Assembly: GCF_030812195.1 (NCBI RefSeq) | Contig: NZ_JAUSSF010000001.1 | Location: 1,054,001 to 1,118,000 of the forward strand | From: Chryseobacterium lathyri | GTDB lineage: Bacteria; Bacteroidota; Bacteroidia; Flavobacteriales; Weeksellaceae | Reading direction: 5' to 3' | Length of the DNA stretch: 64,000 bases | Part shown: in pieces, positions 36,091-44,767 of the stretch | Position numbering within the stretch: position 1 is the first letter of the stretch | How the letters are laid out: each line of letters begins with the position of its first letter | Translations under genes and position numbers: made by a program | The notes under the pieces: model-generated | Database searches by the model: none | The model's input: the letters and a program-made list of their open reading frames with translations, nothing else | Told to the model about the DNA's origin: nothing

Positions 36091-39090
36091 TTATTTAATA
36101 ATAATTTTAAAATTACTATTCAGATTTTCTCCTGAAACATTGAGTATATAATTTCCTGAAGCTTTCTTGTCTGCAATATTTAGTTTAAAGACTCCGTTTC
36201 TATCAGTATTAATCTTTTCTTTGACAACAATTTTTCCTGTCAGATCAATAATTGTTGCTGTTAAATTAGATTTTTTATATTCGGGAAGCATAATGAAAAT
36301 CTGATCTTTTGCAGGATTTGGATATACTGTTCCAACATTTTTGCTGACACTGAATTCATTATTACTCAACACCATCTGATTGTACAAAGCAGATATTTCC
36401 GTTGGAGATAAAGCATAATTGTACAACTTAAGTTCATCGAATGCCCCCTTATAAGGAGCTGGGGCATTGGCTGTTGATAAAAACTCAAGCTCACCAATAT
36501 TCCCGATAATCAGATCACTTGCTTCACCAATCCCTGTAACCGCAGTTTCATCTCCTTCAGTACTTAAAACGCCATTGGTATAAATTCTCATTTTATGCGC
36601 AGCAATATCTCTTTGAATCACAACATGCACCCAGCTATCAGTAAAATAATTGGCAATAGGTGATGTGATTTCCTTTTTCGTAACATCATCATCAATAGCA
36701 TATCGCAGCTGACCTCCTTTGATTTCTACATTGAAACGTTTACCTGTAGCTCCTGTTGAAGTATTTTTAGTGAAAGAACCTTTACACAATACATAAAGAC
36801 TTGTAGATGAAGATGTTGGAATCATGCTTATTGGAGCTTTCATCCAAAAAGAAACAGTGAACGAATGATTATCAAATAAAATATGATTCTGATGAGGAAT
36901 GCTGGCAATGTACATATTACTAGATGAAGTTGCCAGATTAAGGGCGTTATTTTCTTTTCCCGGTACTCTTACATTGGCATTATCATAAGCCGTATCTAAT
37001 ATTCCATGATTAGCAAAAGACGTTACGTCCGCAATTTGCGCACCCGCGGAAGGAGCCTCTGCAAATGGCCAGTTGCCGACAAGACTTGGAGTCAATGCAC
37101 GGAAACTCCACACATCTCCTGCAGTAATACCAAGAGCATTAGCAGCATCAATTCTCCAATAGTAATTTGTTGCCGGATTTAAATTATTAAGCTGATATGA
37201 TGGTATAGCAGAATAAGGTACGGTAGCAACATTGCTTAAATTTAGGGGATCTGTTCCAAAATAAACTGTATACGCAGTTGTGTTTGAGCTTCCGTTCCAT
37301 TTTAAAAGCAGGTTTCCACCGCTCAATTCAACGTTATTATTGCCAGTTGCGGGAATTGGGTTATTTGCTTTTGTGGGAGCTGATGGAATTGGAGGTGTGG
37401 TTACTGATGTATTTGATGTATAGACTGAAGATTGTGACACATTTGTTGCTTTAACTCTATAATAATATTGAGTATTGGGCGCTAAGCCCGCTTCATTATA
37501 GCTTGTTACATTTGCCCCTAATGTTGCAATGACTGTAAAATTAGTACCATCGGTAGAACGCTCTACAACATAATTAGTTTCATTCGTAGCATTATCATTC
37601 CAATTAACTGTTAAAGAACTTGAAGGTGAAGCTCCTGTAGTTGTGACTGTATTGGTGAAATTCACATTGGTTGGCGGAATAATGAAATCCGGAGGAGCTG
37701 TGTTGGGTAAACCGTTAATATAAACCTCAATATTAAGATACGGAGCATGTGTAGGGCTTACTGCCAAAGCATCGAAGACATTTGGATTCAGTCCGTTGGC
37801 AGTTTCCCATGCATCAGGCATTCCGTCATTGTCCGTATCCAATGGAGCCGGCGCACCATAAACATGTCCGGCGCCACCATTGGTAAATCCAAATTGAGCC
37901 GTTAAATCAGATTGTACATAAACATAAGTGGCTGTTGTACCTTTCGACATTAAATCTGAAATCATTAAACCATCTACCTGATCGCGTCTTGGATATGATG
38001 CTCCTACATTGGTAACAATTTTATCGTATGCCTGCTGAGCGGTTAATGTAGGGGTTTTCATCGGATAATCATACGGACTAGCCATTATTGCTGCCGGATC
38101 TCCTACAGGGTATCCCGTTAAGTTTTGAGGGACTGCAGCTCCATCTAATATTCCATTTTTATTATTGTCAAAATAATTCCCGGAACCGTATAAATTGAAA
38201 TTGGCATTTCCTACGCTGAAAGGCGTGGTAACCGTACTGCTTGTATTTGGGCCTCCGATAAAATAATTGTTGATAATATTAGCAAAAGAGCTTCCCGCCG
38301 AATCTCCTCCCATGATGTACGCCTCCCCGGATTGGGTATGACCATACGTATTTCCATAGTTTCCCCAATTGTAAACGACATTATTGATAAACTCGTTGAT
38401 TCCTTTTATTTTATTGTTACGGGTTTTATTACAGATATATAAATTCCCTATTAAACTGATCTTTCCCCCCGGCGGAGGTTGCATTAATCCTCCCGCAGAA
38501 TGATTATGACGGTGCATTCCTTGTCCTATAATAGAATTCTGAATCGTTATATTATCGGGACTTGTGCCATTATTATCCCAGTTAACTGAAAATACTTCAT
38601 CCGTACCCCAGGTAAAAGTCATATGATCTAAGATGATATTTGCCCCGTTGGCTATTCCTGATGCGTCCTGATTTTGAGATGTTCCGCCATAACGGATACG
38701 AAGATATCGGGCAATTGTGTTATTGGCTCCTGTAAATGATACCCTGGGGCCCAAAAATACAATTCCTTCTCCGGGAGCAGTTTGCCCGGCAATCGTGGTA
38801 TTAGCCGCCACAGCAACAACCGATTGCAAATTAACAATGCCTCCCACTTTGAATATAACAAACCGCCCCGGCTGGCTCACTGCATCCCGGAATGAACCTG
38901 GGCCGCTGTCATTTAAGTTGGTAACTAGATAAATCTGAGGGTTTGAGGAACCTCTTGCCCCCGTAGTATATCTGCCAAAACCAGTAGCTTCCGGAAATGC
39001 TAATGTCTGGGCACTCAAATCTATAGTAGATAACGCTAATCCACAAAACAGTAAAGATTTAAGTTTAAATAGTAAAGGTTTATTTTTCAT
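36091..39090 (-). CDS. Multidomain PL1-like protein with FnIII, LamG and T9SS tail
   Basis: Secreted protein of 999 residues when started at 39090; the frame is open 11 codons further up. A signal peptide ends at LSAQ. Residues about 28-440 form a PL1-type beta-helix homologous to the lyase at 16773 (PEATGFGRYTTGARG, TIAGQTAPGEGI, ILDHMTFTWGTDEVFS). A DTDNDGMPDAWE calcium motif, two fibronectin III-like domains (about 480-685), a LamG-like domain (about 690-900) and a C-terminal sorting domain (VYPNPAKDQIF to the end) follow. The arginine motif reads KTRNNKIKG instead of SRNPRLG, so catalysis may be altered. Probably exported by the type IX system to the cell surface. Confidence 0.87.
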   Translation of the reverse strand: MKNKPLLFKLKSLLFCGLALSTIDLSAQTLAFPEATGFGRYTTGARGSSNPQIYLVTNLNDSGPGSFRDAVSQPGRFVIFKVGGIVNLQSVVAVAANTTIAGQTAPGEGIVFLGPRVSFTGANNTIARYLRIRYGGTSQNQDASGIANGANIILDHMTFTWGTDEVFSVNWDNNGTSPDNITIQNSIIGQGMHRHNHSAGGLMQPPPGGKISLIGNLYICNKTRNNKIKGINEFINNVVYNWGNYGNTYGHTQSGEAYIMGGDSAGSSFANIINNYFIGGPNTSSTVTTPFSVGNANFNLYGSGNYFDNNKNGILDGAAVPQNLTGYPVGDPAAIMASPYDYPMKTPTLTAQQAYDKIVTNVGASYPRRDQVDGLMISDLMSKGTTATYVYVQSDLTAQFGFTNGGAGHVYGAPAPLDTDNDGMPDAWETANGLNPNVFDALAVSPTHAPYLNIEVYINGLPNTAPPDFIIPPTNVNFTNTVTTTGASPSSSLTVNWNDNATNETNYVVERSTDGTNFTVIATLGANVTSYNEAGLAPNTQYYYRVKATNVSQSSVYTSNTSVTTPPIPSAPTKANNPIPATGNNNVELSGGNLLLKWNGSSNTTAYTVYFGTDPLNLSNVATVPYSAIPSYQLNNLNPATNYYWRIDAANALGITAGDVWSFRALTPSLVGNWPFAEAPSAGAQIADVTSFANHGILDTAYDNANVRVPGKENNALNLATSSSNMYIASIPHQNHILFDNHSFTVSFWMKAPISMIPTSSSTSLYVLCKGSFTKNTSTGATGKRFNVEIKGGQLRYAIDDDVTKKEITSPIANYFTDSWVHVVIQRDIAAHKMRIYTNGVLSTEGDETAVTGIGEASDLIIGNIGELEFLSTANAPAPYKGAFDELKLYNYALSPTEISALYNQMVLSNNEFSVSKNVGTVYPNPAKDQIFIMLPEYKKSNLTATIIDLTGKIVVKEKINTDRNGVFKLNIADKKASGNYILNVSGENLNSNFKIIIK

Positions 39091-39437
39091 AAATATTAAT
39101 TTTGTGTTAACTAATCTATTCACAAAACTAATAACGAGTATCCTGCTCCGTCCTGTCGATCTCTATATCAATCAATTACAAAAAAAGCTGGTTTAAAAAA
39201 TAATGGGTAAAAGCATCAATAGATCCACTAAAAAATAATTTAAATTTATAGGACAAAGTGGAAAATTCTCCATGAATCAATGACAACAGAAGATCAAAAG
39301 CCTGTCAACCGGCTTAAAAAGATGAGGATAACTGACAACTATACCATATGAGATCTTAATGGTGGTAGGTAGCAATAAAAAGAGCAGATAATAAATTATC
39401 TGCTCTCAATATATCCTTTTATATTTATTAAATGAAG
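39091..39437. other. Intergenic region before the cold-shock gene
   Basis: No coding sequence was found in these 347 bp. The left part is the promoter region of the large minus-strand lyase gene; the right end carries the cold-shock terminator. The sequence is AT-rich without further clear motifs. Confidence 0.6.
39382..39405 (-). terminator. Terminator of the cold-shock gene
   Basis: The perfect palindrome GAGCAGATAATAAATTATCTGCTC (24 nt, split as GAGCAGATAAT and ATTATCTGCTC) is followed on the minus strand by TTTTTATT. It is a classical intrinsic terminator 33 bp after the stop codon. Confidence 0.9.
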
Positions 39438-39629
39438 TTACGCTATCTTAACGTTAACTGCATTAACACCTTTGTTTCCATTTTGTAAATCGAAAGTTAC
39501 GACATCGTTTTCACGGATATTATCTACTAAACCTGATGTGTGTACGAAAATGTCTTGACCACCTGTAGATGGAGTAATAAAACCAAATCCCTTGGCATCG
39601 TTAAAGAATTTTACTGTTCCTTGTTGCAT
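39438..39629 (-). CDS. Cold-shock domain protein
   Basis: A 63-residue single CSD protein that binds single-stranded nucleic acid and melts RNA structure. The RNP1-like KGFGFITPS and RNP2-like DIFVHTS motifs are both intact. The length is typical of CspA-type proteins. It stands alone with its own terminator and a long AT-rich leader (upstream to about 39720), as usual for regulated csp genes. It has no functional link to the pectin genes. Confidence 0.95.
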   Translation of the reverse strand: MQQGTVKFFNDAKGFGFITPSTGGQDIFVHTSGLVDNIRENDVVTFDLQNGNKGVNAVNVKIA

Positions 39630-40208
39630 TGTATATGTATTAAAAATTATTGTATTCTATTTTGTAGGATCAAATATCCTGTGCTTTGATCAAAATCAAA
39701 ACGATAATAAATTTTTGAGAGAAAAATATGGATGTATAGAATTTAAGAGTGAAAATCGAACTTCTTAAAAGGTAGTGCACCTAAAATATTTATGACAAAA
39801 TTGAGCGTAAGTATCAGCAAATAAGAAATAAACAAAATTTCAGATATGCTTAAGCATTAGCCTTATTATTTTACAAATATAGGTAAAATAATTGGATTCT
39901 GCAAAAAATGTTATTTCATTGACCAGTCAATACATTTAGTCAGAGTAGAATCCCTGACTAAATGATCTGTTGCGCAGCGCATATTCTCAGTAAGATTTTT
40001 AAATTTATACAAAGGCTATAAGCTTGATTCATATGATGTATCATATAAATTATAAAGAAATTAAATATTAATTAGAATAATTTTCCTTTTTCAGCGTTAT
40101 ATAACCATATTAACTTATAACCAATCAATAAATTCATCATTTTCAGCACCGTTTACCGTACTTTCCTGTATAAGCACTTGATTCCGGCACGGATCCAAAA
40201 AATCCCTT
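39630..40208. other. Long spacer with hairpin, no gene found
   Basis: This 579-bp region lies between divergent csp and lpxD-like genes. A perfect 10-bp stem (ATTTAGTCAG at 39934-39943 with CTGACTAAAT at 39954-39963) stands in the middle and is not next to any stop codon. AGGATCAAATATCCT at about 39667 lies in the csp leader. No open frame of convincing quality is present. Confidence 0.5.
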
Positions 40209-41201
40209 ATGAAATTATATTCAGCATCAGAAATCAATACCTTACTACAGGGTTGTATCATAGGTAGTACTTCACATTCTGTATCCTCTCCGGAGCAAAT
40301 AGAACGTGCCAATAATAACCAAATTACGTTTATTGGAAGTAAAAAATACGAGAAACTTTGGGAAGGCAGTAAAGCCTCGATAGCCATTGTCAATAACGAC
40401 ATCTCTATTAATCCTGGCGAAAACAGAGCATTTATAAAAGTCAATAATGCCGACCTTGCCATGTGCCAGCTTCTGGAATTGTTTGCACCTGTTAATCCGC
40501 AATTTGATATAGAGATCCACCCTTCTGCATCGATCCACCCCAGCGCTATTGTTGGGCAGGGTACCCGTATTGGGGCAGGTGCATACATTGGCCCTAAGGT
40601 AGAATTGGGCAACAACGTAACTATTTATCCTAATGCTACCATTTTAGATCAGAGCACCGTCGGCACAAACAGTACCGTATGGAGTGGTGTTGTGATCAGG
40701 GAAAACTGCCATATTGGTAAAAACACCATATTACACCCCAATGCAACGATCGGCGCTGATGGTTTCGGTTTTAGGCCCTGCCCGGAAAGAGGATTGGCAA
40801 AAATTCCACAAATTGGTAATGTTATCATTGGCGACTGGGTAGAAATTGGAGCCGGTTCCTGTGTAGACCGAGGTAAATTTAGTTCTACTATTATTGGTGA
40901 TGGTTGTAAGATCGATAACCTTGTGCAAATAGGTCACAACAGTGTATTGGGCAAGTTTTGTATCATGGCAGGCAATAGCGGACTTGCCGGGAGTGTTACC
41001 CTGGGTAATGGTGTTATTATTGGTGGAGGCGCCTCTATTAAAGATCACACTACCATTGGTAATGGGGCTATTATAGGCGCAGGATCCGGTGTTGCGGGTG
41101 ATGTACCCGCAGGTAAAACCTATCTTGGATACCCAGCTGCCGAAGCACGCATCACCCTAAAACAATGGGCTTCTCTTAAAAGGCTTGCTGCAAATAGTTA
41201 A
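40209..41201 (+). CDS. lpxD: LpxD-like UDP-3-O-acyl-glucosamine N-acyltransferase
   Basis: N-acylation step of lipid A synthesis. The 330 residues have an N-terminal uridine-binding-type domain (about 1-100, [15 protein letters not shown]), then a left-handed beta-helix of hexapeptide repeats ([16 protein letters not shown] and onwards). The catalytic His lies in [12 protein letters not shown], and a C-terminal helix follows. The gene stands alone, whereas the housekeeping lpxD of flavobacteria usually lies with other lipid A genes. By eye it has more G+C and CCC/GGC-type codons than its neighbours, so it may be an acquired second copy. Confidence 0.85.
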   Translation: MKLYSASEINTLLQGCIIGSTSHSVSSPEQIERANNNQITFIGSKKYEKLWEGSKASIAIVNNDISINPGENRAFIKVNNADLAMCQLLELFAPVNPQFDIEIHPSASIHPSAIVGQGTRIGAGAYIGPKVELGNNVTIYPNATILDQSTVGTNSTVWSGVVIRENCHIGKNTILHPNATIGADGFGFRPCPERGLAKIPQIGNVIIGDWVEIGAGSCVDRGKFSSTIIGDGCKIDNLVQIGHNSVLGKFCIMAGNSGLAGSVTLGNGVIIGGGASIKDHTTIGNGAIIGAGSGVAGDVPAGKTYLGYPAAEARITLKQWASLKRLAANS

Positions 41202-41236
41202 GACAAAGTCTGCATGTACAAATAAATCCCAGATAG

Positions 41237-41281
41237 ATAACGATATACTATGTTATACCAAATAAACTAGTATATCGTTAT
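41237..41281. repeat. 14-bp inverted repeat after lpxD-like gene
   Basis: ATAACGATATACTA at 41237-41250 is the exact reverse complement of TAGTATATCGTTAT at 41268-41281, with a 17-bp spacer. It is too AT-rich and lacks a T-run, so it is not a normal terminator; a recombination or protein-binding site is possible. Confidence 0.55.
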
Positions 41282-41311
41282 GTTAAAAATTTCAACAGTC
41301 AGCATAAACAA

Positions 41312-41342
41312 AAAACCTGCAAATCAATGATTTGCAGGTTTT
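41312..41342. terminator. Strong intrinsic terminator
   Basis: AAACCTGCAAATCA pairs with TGATTTGCAGGTTT with almost no loop and a T-rich tail. It stands after the lpxD-like gene and immediately before the tRNA-like sequence. Confidence 0.8.
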
Positions 41343-41375
41343 AAATATTTTTTGATGCTTTTTATAAAAGCTTTT

Positions 41376-41404
41376 GGGCGGAGACAGAGGGGCCACAGTC
41401 GAAC
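41376..41404 (-). other. tRNA 3'-end-like sequence (possible attachment-site relic)
   Basis: On the minus strand the sequence reads GTTCGACTGTGGCCCC and then TCTGTCTCCGCCC, resembling a T-arm (GTTCGA) followed by an acceptor end such as those of tRNA genes used by integrases. No complete tRNA can be folded around it. It lies where conserved metabolic genes give way to the toxin/immunity region, which suggests an old integration junction. The resemblance is by eye only. Confidence 0.35.
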
Positions 41405-41489
41405 ATTTAATACCACTTTTAACATTTTTAGATGGATTAAATAAATAGGAGACCAATGTTGGTTTTGTAGTATCATATTACCTACTTCT

Positions 41490-41867
41490 TTAATCTATTA
41501 CCGCATCAGTCTGGTATTTTTTATTAAGGTCCTCTCCAAAAAGAATATGCCCATCTGTAATAAAATAAGGAAATACGGCCTGATATTTTTCACGAAGATT
41601 CCTGAAGATTTCTATTACGACTACCTGATAACCATCTGATTCGCCATGAAGGATAATTGCAGATGCATTAATATCAGGATCTCCCAGATCCAAATTCACT
41701 GTATTAAGCAGTATATCATAAATGATATCGTCAGTTAAAGTTTCGGATTCGCTAACAGTGTCTACTACTTTACCTTCTTGGAGAAGGACCCTAAATGGTC
41801 GAAATGTCCCTCTTTGTAGCAAAAAGAAGCCAGCCCGTTCTCGCAGGGCTTCCAGAAATTCTTCCAT
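41490..41867 (-). CDS. Small protein, immunity-like, unknown
   Basis: Unrecognised 125-residue soluble acidic protein. It starts MEEFLEALRERAGFF, then LLQRGTFRPFRVLLQEG, and has no signal peptide or membrane segment. Size, isolation by its own terminator upstream (41894-41917) and its position at the end of a row of immunity-like genes suggest an orphan immunity protein. No cognate toxin is next to it. Confidence 0.6.
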   Translation of the reverse strand: MEEFLEALRERAGFFLLQRGTFRPFRVLLQEGKVVDTVSESETLTDDIIYDILLNTVNLDLGDPDINASAIILHGESDGYQVVVIEIFRNLREKYQAVFPYFITDGHILFGEDLNKKYQTDAVID

Positions 41868-41893
41868 ATTTTCTTTAAATTTGTGTATTTGAT

Positions 41894-41917
41894 AAAAGCT
41901 ACCTTAAGGTAGCTTTT
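41894..41917 (-). terminator. Terminator of the ComJ-like gene
   Basis: AAAAGCTACC and GGTAGCTTTT form a perfect 10-bp stem with a TTAA loop, directly after the stop of the 41921-42472 gene. Confidence 0.85.
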
Positions 41918-41920
41918 AAT

Positions 41921-42472
41921 TTAGTTTCTATTGTATTGTTTTAGCACCTTTCGTTCATTATTATCACTTTTCCATAGCTCAATTCGATAATAATCAGCAT
42001 CTGTATCATGCGGTTCGTCATCTTCTTCGACGCTATCCAAATTCGAAGAATAAACTCTTACTCTGTAATTCCCAGGATTAACATTAACAGTCAATTCCAC
42101 ATTATTATCCGGTGAATTCAATATTTGTAACTCCCCAGATGGTATTTGGATTCCTCCTTCAACAACATGATCATACTTTTGTAAATCAACATTGACGCTT
42201 GGTTTTTCCAAAACTTCTATTTCTCCCTTAATATTGCCATAACTTTGCGTGCTTATTCCTATTATGTCGTGTTCCAAAGCTAATCTTGCATTAAAAGCTT
42301 TTTCATCCCAGAAATTGAGCGAGCCTGTATTACCAGTTGCAGTTTTATCTGCAACATAAAATTGGTTATACTGTGTATAAAACTTAAAAAGTTGAGTCTT
42401 CATAGTTGTTTTCTTATTATTAGAGCATGAAAAAAATATGCTGCAGATTAATAAAAGGATTAAGTTTTTCAT
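41921..42472 (-). CDS. ComJ-like nuclease-inhibitor lipoprotein
   Basis: A 183-residue protein with lipoprotein signal ending IFFSC (Cys16). The mature part has the layout of the ComJ/Nin family, inhibitors of DNA-entry or toxin nucleases: early QYNQFYVADK, then LNFWDEKAFNARLALE, and a late PGNYRVRVYSSNL. The similarity is weak and judged by eye. Membrane anchoring would place it where an incoming nuclease toxin crosses the envelope. No nuclease gene lies next to it. Confidence 0.5.
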   Translation of the reverse strand: MKNLILLLICSIFFSCSNNKKTTMKTQLFKFYTQYNQFYVADKTATGNTGSLNFWDEKAFNARLALEHDIIGISTQSYGNIKGEIEVLEKPSVNVDLQKYDHVVEGGIQIPSGELQILNSPDNNVELTVNVNPGNYRVRVYSSNLDSVEEDDEPHDTDADYYRIELWKSDNNERKVLKQYNRN

Positions 42473-42489
42473 TGTTTAATTTATAAAAA

Positions 42490-42625
42490 TTATGGAACGG
42501 CTGTAAATGTCCTCAAAAGAATAATTGCTGCAGTTACTATTGCGGCTCCGGCAGCAAGACTCTCTATTAATATTTGCCGAAATGAACTTTGGAAGTTCTA
42601 TATTGGGATAAAGTTCCAAAGCTTT
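42490..42625 (-). pseudogene. Chimeric remnant of immunity gene and toxin tip
   Basis: Two out-of-frame pieces abut here. The first (about 42560-42620) reads LELYPNIELPKFISANIN and is a degenerate copy of LELYPNKELPNFFWAKIN in the neighbouring 42683 gene. The second reads SLAAGAAIVTAAIILLRTF and ends TAVP-stop at 42490, and looks like the hydrophobic end of another protein. Neither has a start. Confidence 0.55.
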
Positions 42626-42682
42626 AGGAAAGTAGAACGCCAAAATTCGACGCTCTACTTATTATCAATTATTATAGTCAAA

Positions 42683-43099
42683 TTATAAATCTCCTATTTC
42701 TGCCTGCGTTATATTATATTTTTTTAATAAAGAATAAGCCCGATCGGAAATAGCTAGGATGATTTTTTCGGTAATGAAAAAATCATCCTTATAGGGCTCT
42801 CCATTTATTTTTGCCCAAAAGAAATTTGGAAGTTCTTTATTGGGATAAAGTTCCAAAAAAGTTTCTGATTTAGAAATTAGCACTTCATTAAAATAAATTC
42901 CTGTAAGATTTTCAAATTCTATTGCTTTTCGCAATGTCTCAGTCATTACATAACAAGGAAAAGATTCAAGAATATCATCTCCCAACCATCCATCAAATTC
43001 ATAATGAAGATTTTTTATTAGTGGAGGAAAAAAAGAAGTGTCCATTTCAGTATTGTCTCCTAAACCTCCGGCTACTTCAGGTTCTATAACTTTATACAT
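42683..43099 (-). CDS. Immunity-like protein, unknown family
   Basis: A 138-residue cytoplasmic protein with the striking segment YEFDGWLGDDILESFPCYV, then ETFLELYPNKELPNFFWAKI. Proteins of this pattern occur next to polymorphic toxins in Bacteroidetes, so an immunity role is inferred; I do not assign a numbered Imm family. A partial second copy lies just downstream (42560-42620). A hairpin (AGTAGAACGCC with GACGCTCTACT at 42631-42659) may terminate it. Confidence 0.55.
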   Translation of the reverse strand: MYKVIEPEVAGGLGDNTEMDTSFFPPLIKNLHYEFDGWLGDDILESFPCYVMTETLRKAIEFENLTGIYFNEVLISKSETFLELYPNKELPNFFWAKINGEPYKDDFFITEKIILAISDRAYSLLKKYNITQAEIGDL

Positions 43100-43127
43100 G
43101 CATAATCTGATTTAATCTATTTCCATA

Positions 43128-43598
43128 TTAATCTTTCGAATTTTTATTTAAATAAACTTCTAATAAATCAATACCATGTTCATTTTCCAGGTCATAATAC
43201 TTATCATCTAATTCATTTAATTTATTAAATAGAATTTCGTCGAAGTCTACAATTTTAGACAGTTCCCTATTAAAAATTAAATGTCTAAAAGTATCCTCTA
43301 TCAAATATTCTTCATTAACAAGATGTACCGCTGTATCTAGTAAGTCTACTCTTTGAATATCTCCTATTAGCTTTAAATTTTTAATAGTTAAATAAGCAAA
43401 TTGACCATAAGAATTGAAAAAATACTGATGAAAGCCACCATTTTCAACTTGCCAATTAAGCAATTTGATAGTGTAGGTAACTTGCTGATTTATGGGTAAA
43501 TTTACAATATAATTATACCAGGCATCACAATCCTCTAATATTTCTTCATCTAGTCCTTTTACAGCTTCATTATAAGTTTTATCAATTATATTTTCCAT
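43128..43598 (-). CDS. DMP19/DUF4375 family protein
   Basis: A 156-residue protein carrying the family hallmark QVENGGFHQYFFNSYG (NGGF-x-QYF-x-NS). Members are acidic helical proteins; some mimic DNA, and many are immunity proteins in toxin loci. The C-terminal half is rich in Asp and Glu. It lies 28 bp upstream of the 42683 gene in the same direction. Confidence 0.75.
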   Translation of the reverse strand: MENIIDKTYNEAVKGLDEEILEDCDAWYNYIVNLPINQQVTYTIKLLNWQVENGGFHQYFFNSYGQFAYLTIKNLKLIGDIQRVDLLDTAVHLVNEEYLIEDTFRHLIFNRELSKIVDFDEILFNKLNELDDKYYDLENEHGIDLLEVYLNKNSKD

Positions 43599-43609
43599 AT
43601 TTTAATTAC

Positions 43610-43786
43610 TAAAGTTATTTCCACACACAAAAATAAATTCAAATAATAACCAACAAAGTACCGATTAAGTCCTAATGTTAAATATGTCCTAACTTCATCA
43701 AATGGAATTTGTTCATACAATGATATTGTAACATCATATTTTTTATCGGTAATATTTATTGCATTAGATATTTCACCAATATACTT
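43610..43786 (-). pseudogene. SUFU-like immunity gene remnant
   Basis: An open but startless frame reads KYIGEISNAINITDKKYDV, then EQIPFDEVRTYLTLGLN. The TLGL motif after a short beta strand resembles SUFU-family immunity proteins. Only the N-terminal half remains, and the frame runs into the start region of the DUF4375 gene. The assignment is tentative. Confidence 0.4.
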
Positions 43787-43818
43787 TCAAGTGTTCAACT
43801 GTTTTCATTTCTGACTAA

Positions 43819-43851
43819 AAAGCCGCCTCAAAATAAAGAAGAGACGGCTTT
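43819..43851 (-). terminator. Terminator of the tandem DUF4265 gene
   Basis: AAGCCGCCTC pairs with GAGACGGCTT (one mismatch) and sits 11 bp after the stop at 43862, with T-rich flanks. Confidence 0.75.
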
Positions 43852-43861
43852 AATTAATTAT

Positions 43862-44749
43862 TTAAAGATTAGCTTGATGTGTTTCAGAAAAACATGCTTC
43901 TTTATAGTCAAAAACATTATCACTCAGCATTTTTTGCAAATATTCCTGAATGTCAGAGTAATTTACGGATGGGGGAACATCAACAGCTATGATGGTTTGA
44001 CCATCCATGCCTTCCCATGAACAACCAAATTCTTCTAAACTCTTTAAAACATCCTCTATCTTTGTGTCATCAAACATTACAATTTGTATTGTACTGTGTT
44101 CTGATGCTTTAATTATATCTTCAAAATAAAAATCCCCATCATCATCTTCTACTGAAATGATGTCGTTAAATGCAAGATTAGGTGCAAAAAAGGGTATATT
44201 TTTTATTTGATATTCTGAATCACTTTTTTGCTCAATCCACAGCCTTTCTTCAGCTATTTTTTCGTCTACATCATAATAAGTTACAATGACTTTACTATTC
44301 ATAAGACTATAATATTCATGTTCTAAACAAGATTCTTCATATGTCCAGATATTTCCTTCGCCTTCATCTAAATACTTTTTTATTGGTGCATATGTGACAT
44401 CTTCGGGAATATTGACAGCAATTATATTTCTTTCCAAAAGAACTTCACTATTGCATCCTCTTTCCTTTAGCCAACTTCTCACTTCTTCTATCTTATTTTC
44501 ATAATCATTGTAAATGAAGATTCTTACCGTTGTATTTCCTGAGTTTGCAACAAAATCTTCAAAATAATAAAGTCCATCATCTTCGTCTATTGTTGCTTCA
44601 ATGGTATCTCCAAGCGAAATTCTTTCTGCAATAAAAGGAATATTGTCAACAATGAAGTTATCCACATCTGCTTTACACCATAATGATTCGGTCTGGTACT
44701 CTTTTTCGGCAGTTTCTTGCACAAAAAACACTTTGATTCTATTTTTCAT
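43862..44749 (-). CDS. Tandem DUF4265 protein
   Basis: The 295 residues consist of two homologous halves (about 1-145 and 150-290). Each contains a DUF4265 unit: IKVFFVQET..LWCKADV..NFIVDNIPFIAERISLGD and YFEDFVANSGNTTVRIF in the first, VIVTYYDVDEK..LWIEQKS..YQIKNIPFFAPN and YFEDIIKASEHSTIQIV in the second. Family members are usually single units of about 140 residues in toxin/immunity loci. The duplication could widen specificity or create an internal dimer. No toxin partner is evident. Confidence 0.75.
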   Translation of the reverse strand: MKNRIKVFFVQETAEKEYQTESLWCKADVDNFIVDNIPFIAERISLGDTIEATIDEDDGLYYFEDFVANSGNTTVRIFIYNDYENKIEEVRSWLKERGCNSEVLLERNIIAVNIPEDVTYAPIKKYLDEGEGNIWTYEESCLEHEYYSLMNSKVIVTYYDVDEKIAEERLWIEQKSDSEYQIKNIPFFAPNLAFNDIISVEDDDGDFYFEDIIKASEHSTIQIVMFDDTKIEDVLKSLEEFGCSWEGMDGQTIIAVDVPPSVNYSDIQEYLQKMLSDNVFDYKEACFSETHQANL

Positions 44750-44767
44750 GTTTTTTATTGTTGCTTA

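Noticed and set aside
40115..40615. 166-codon minus-strand frame at the lpxD-like gene
   Set aside because: It overlaps the N-terminal codons of a clear LpxD-type protein in antisense and shows no family features.
41376..41404. Complete tRNA gene
   Set aside because: Only a T-arm/acceptor-like part is visible; no D-arm or anticodon arm can be formed with the adjoining bases.
42560..42625. Repeat shared with 42826-42860 as a mobile element
   Set aside because: The similarity is confined to codons of one immunity-like gene, so partial gene duplication explains it better.
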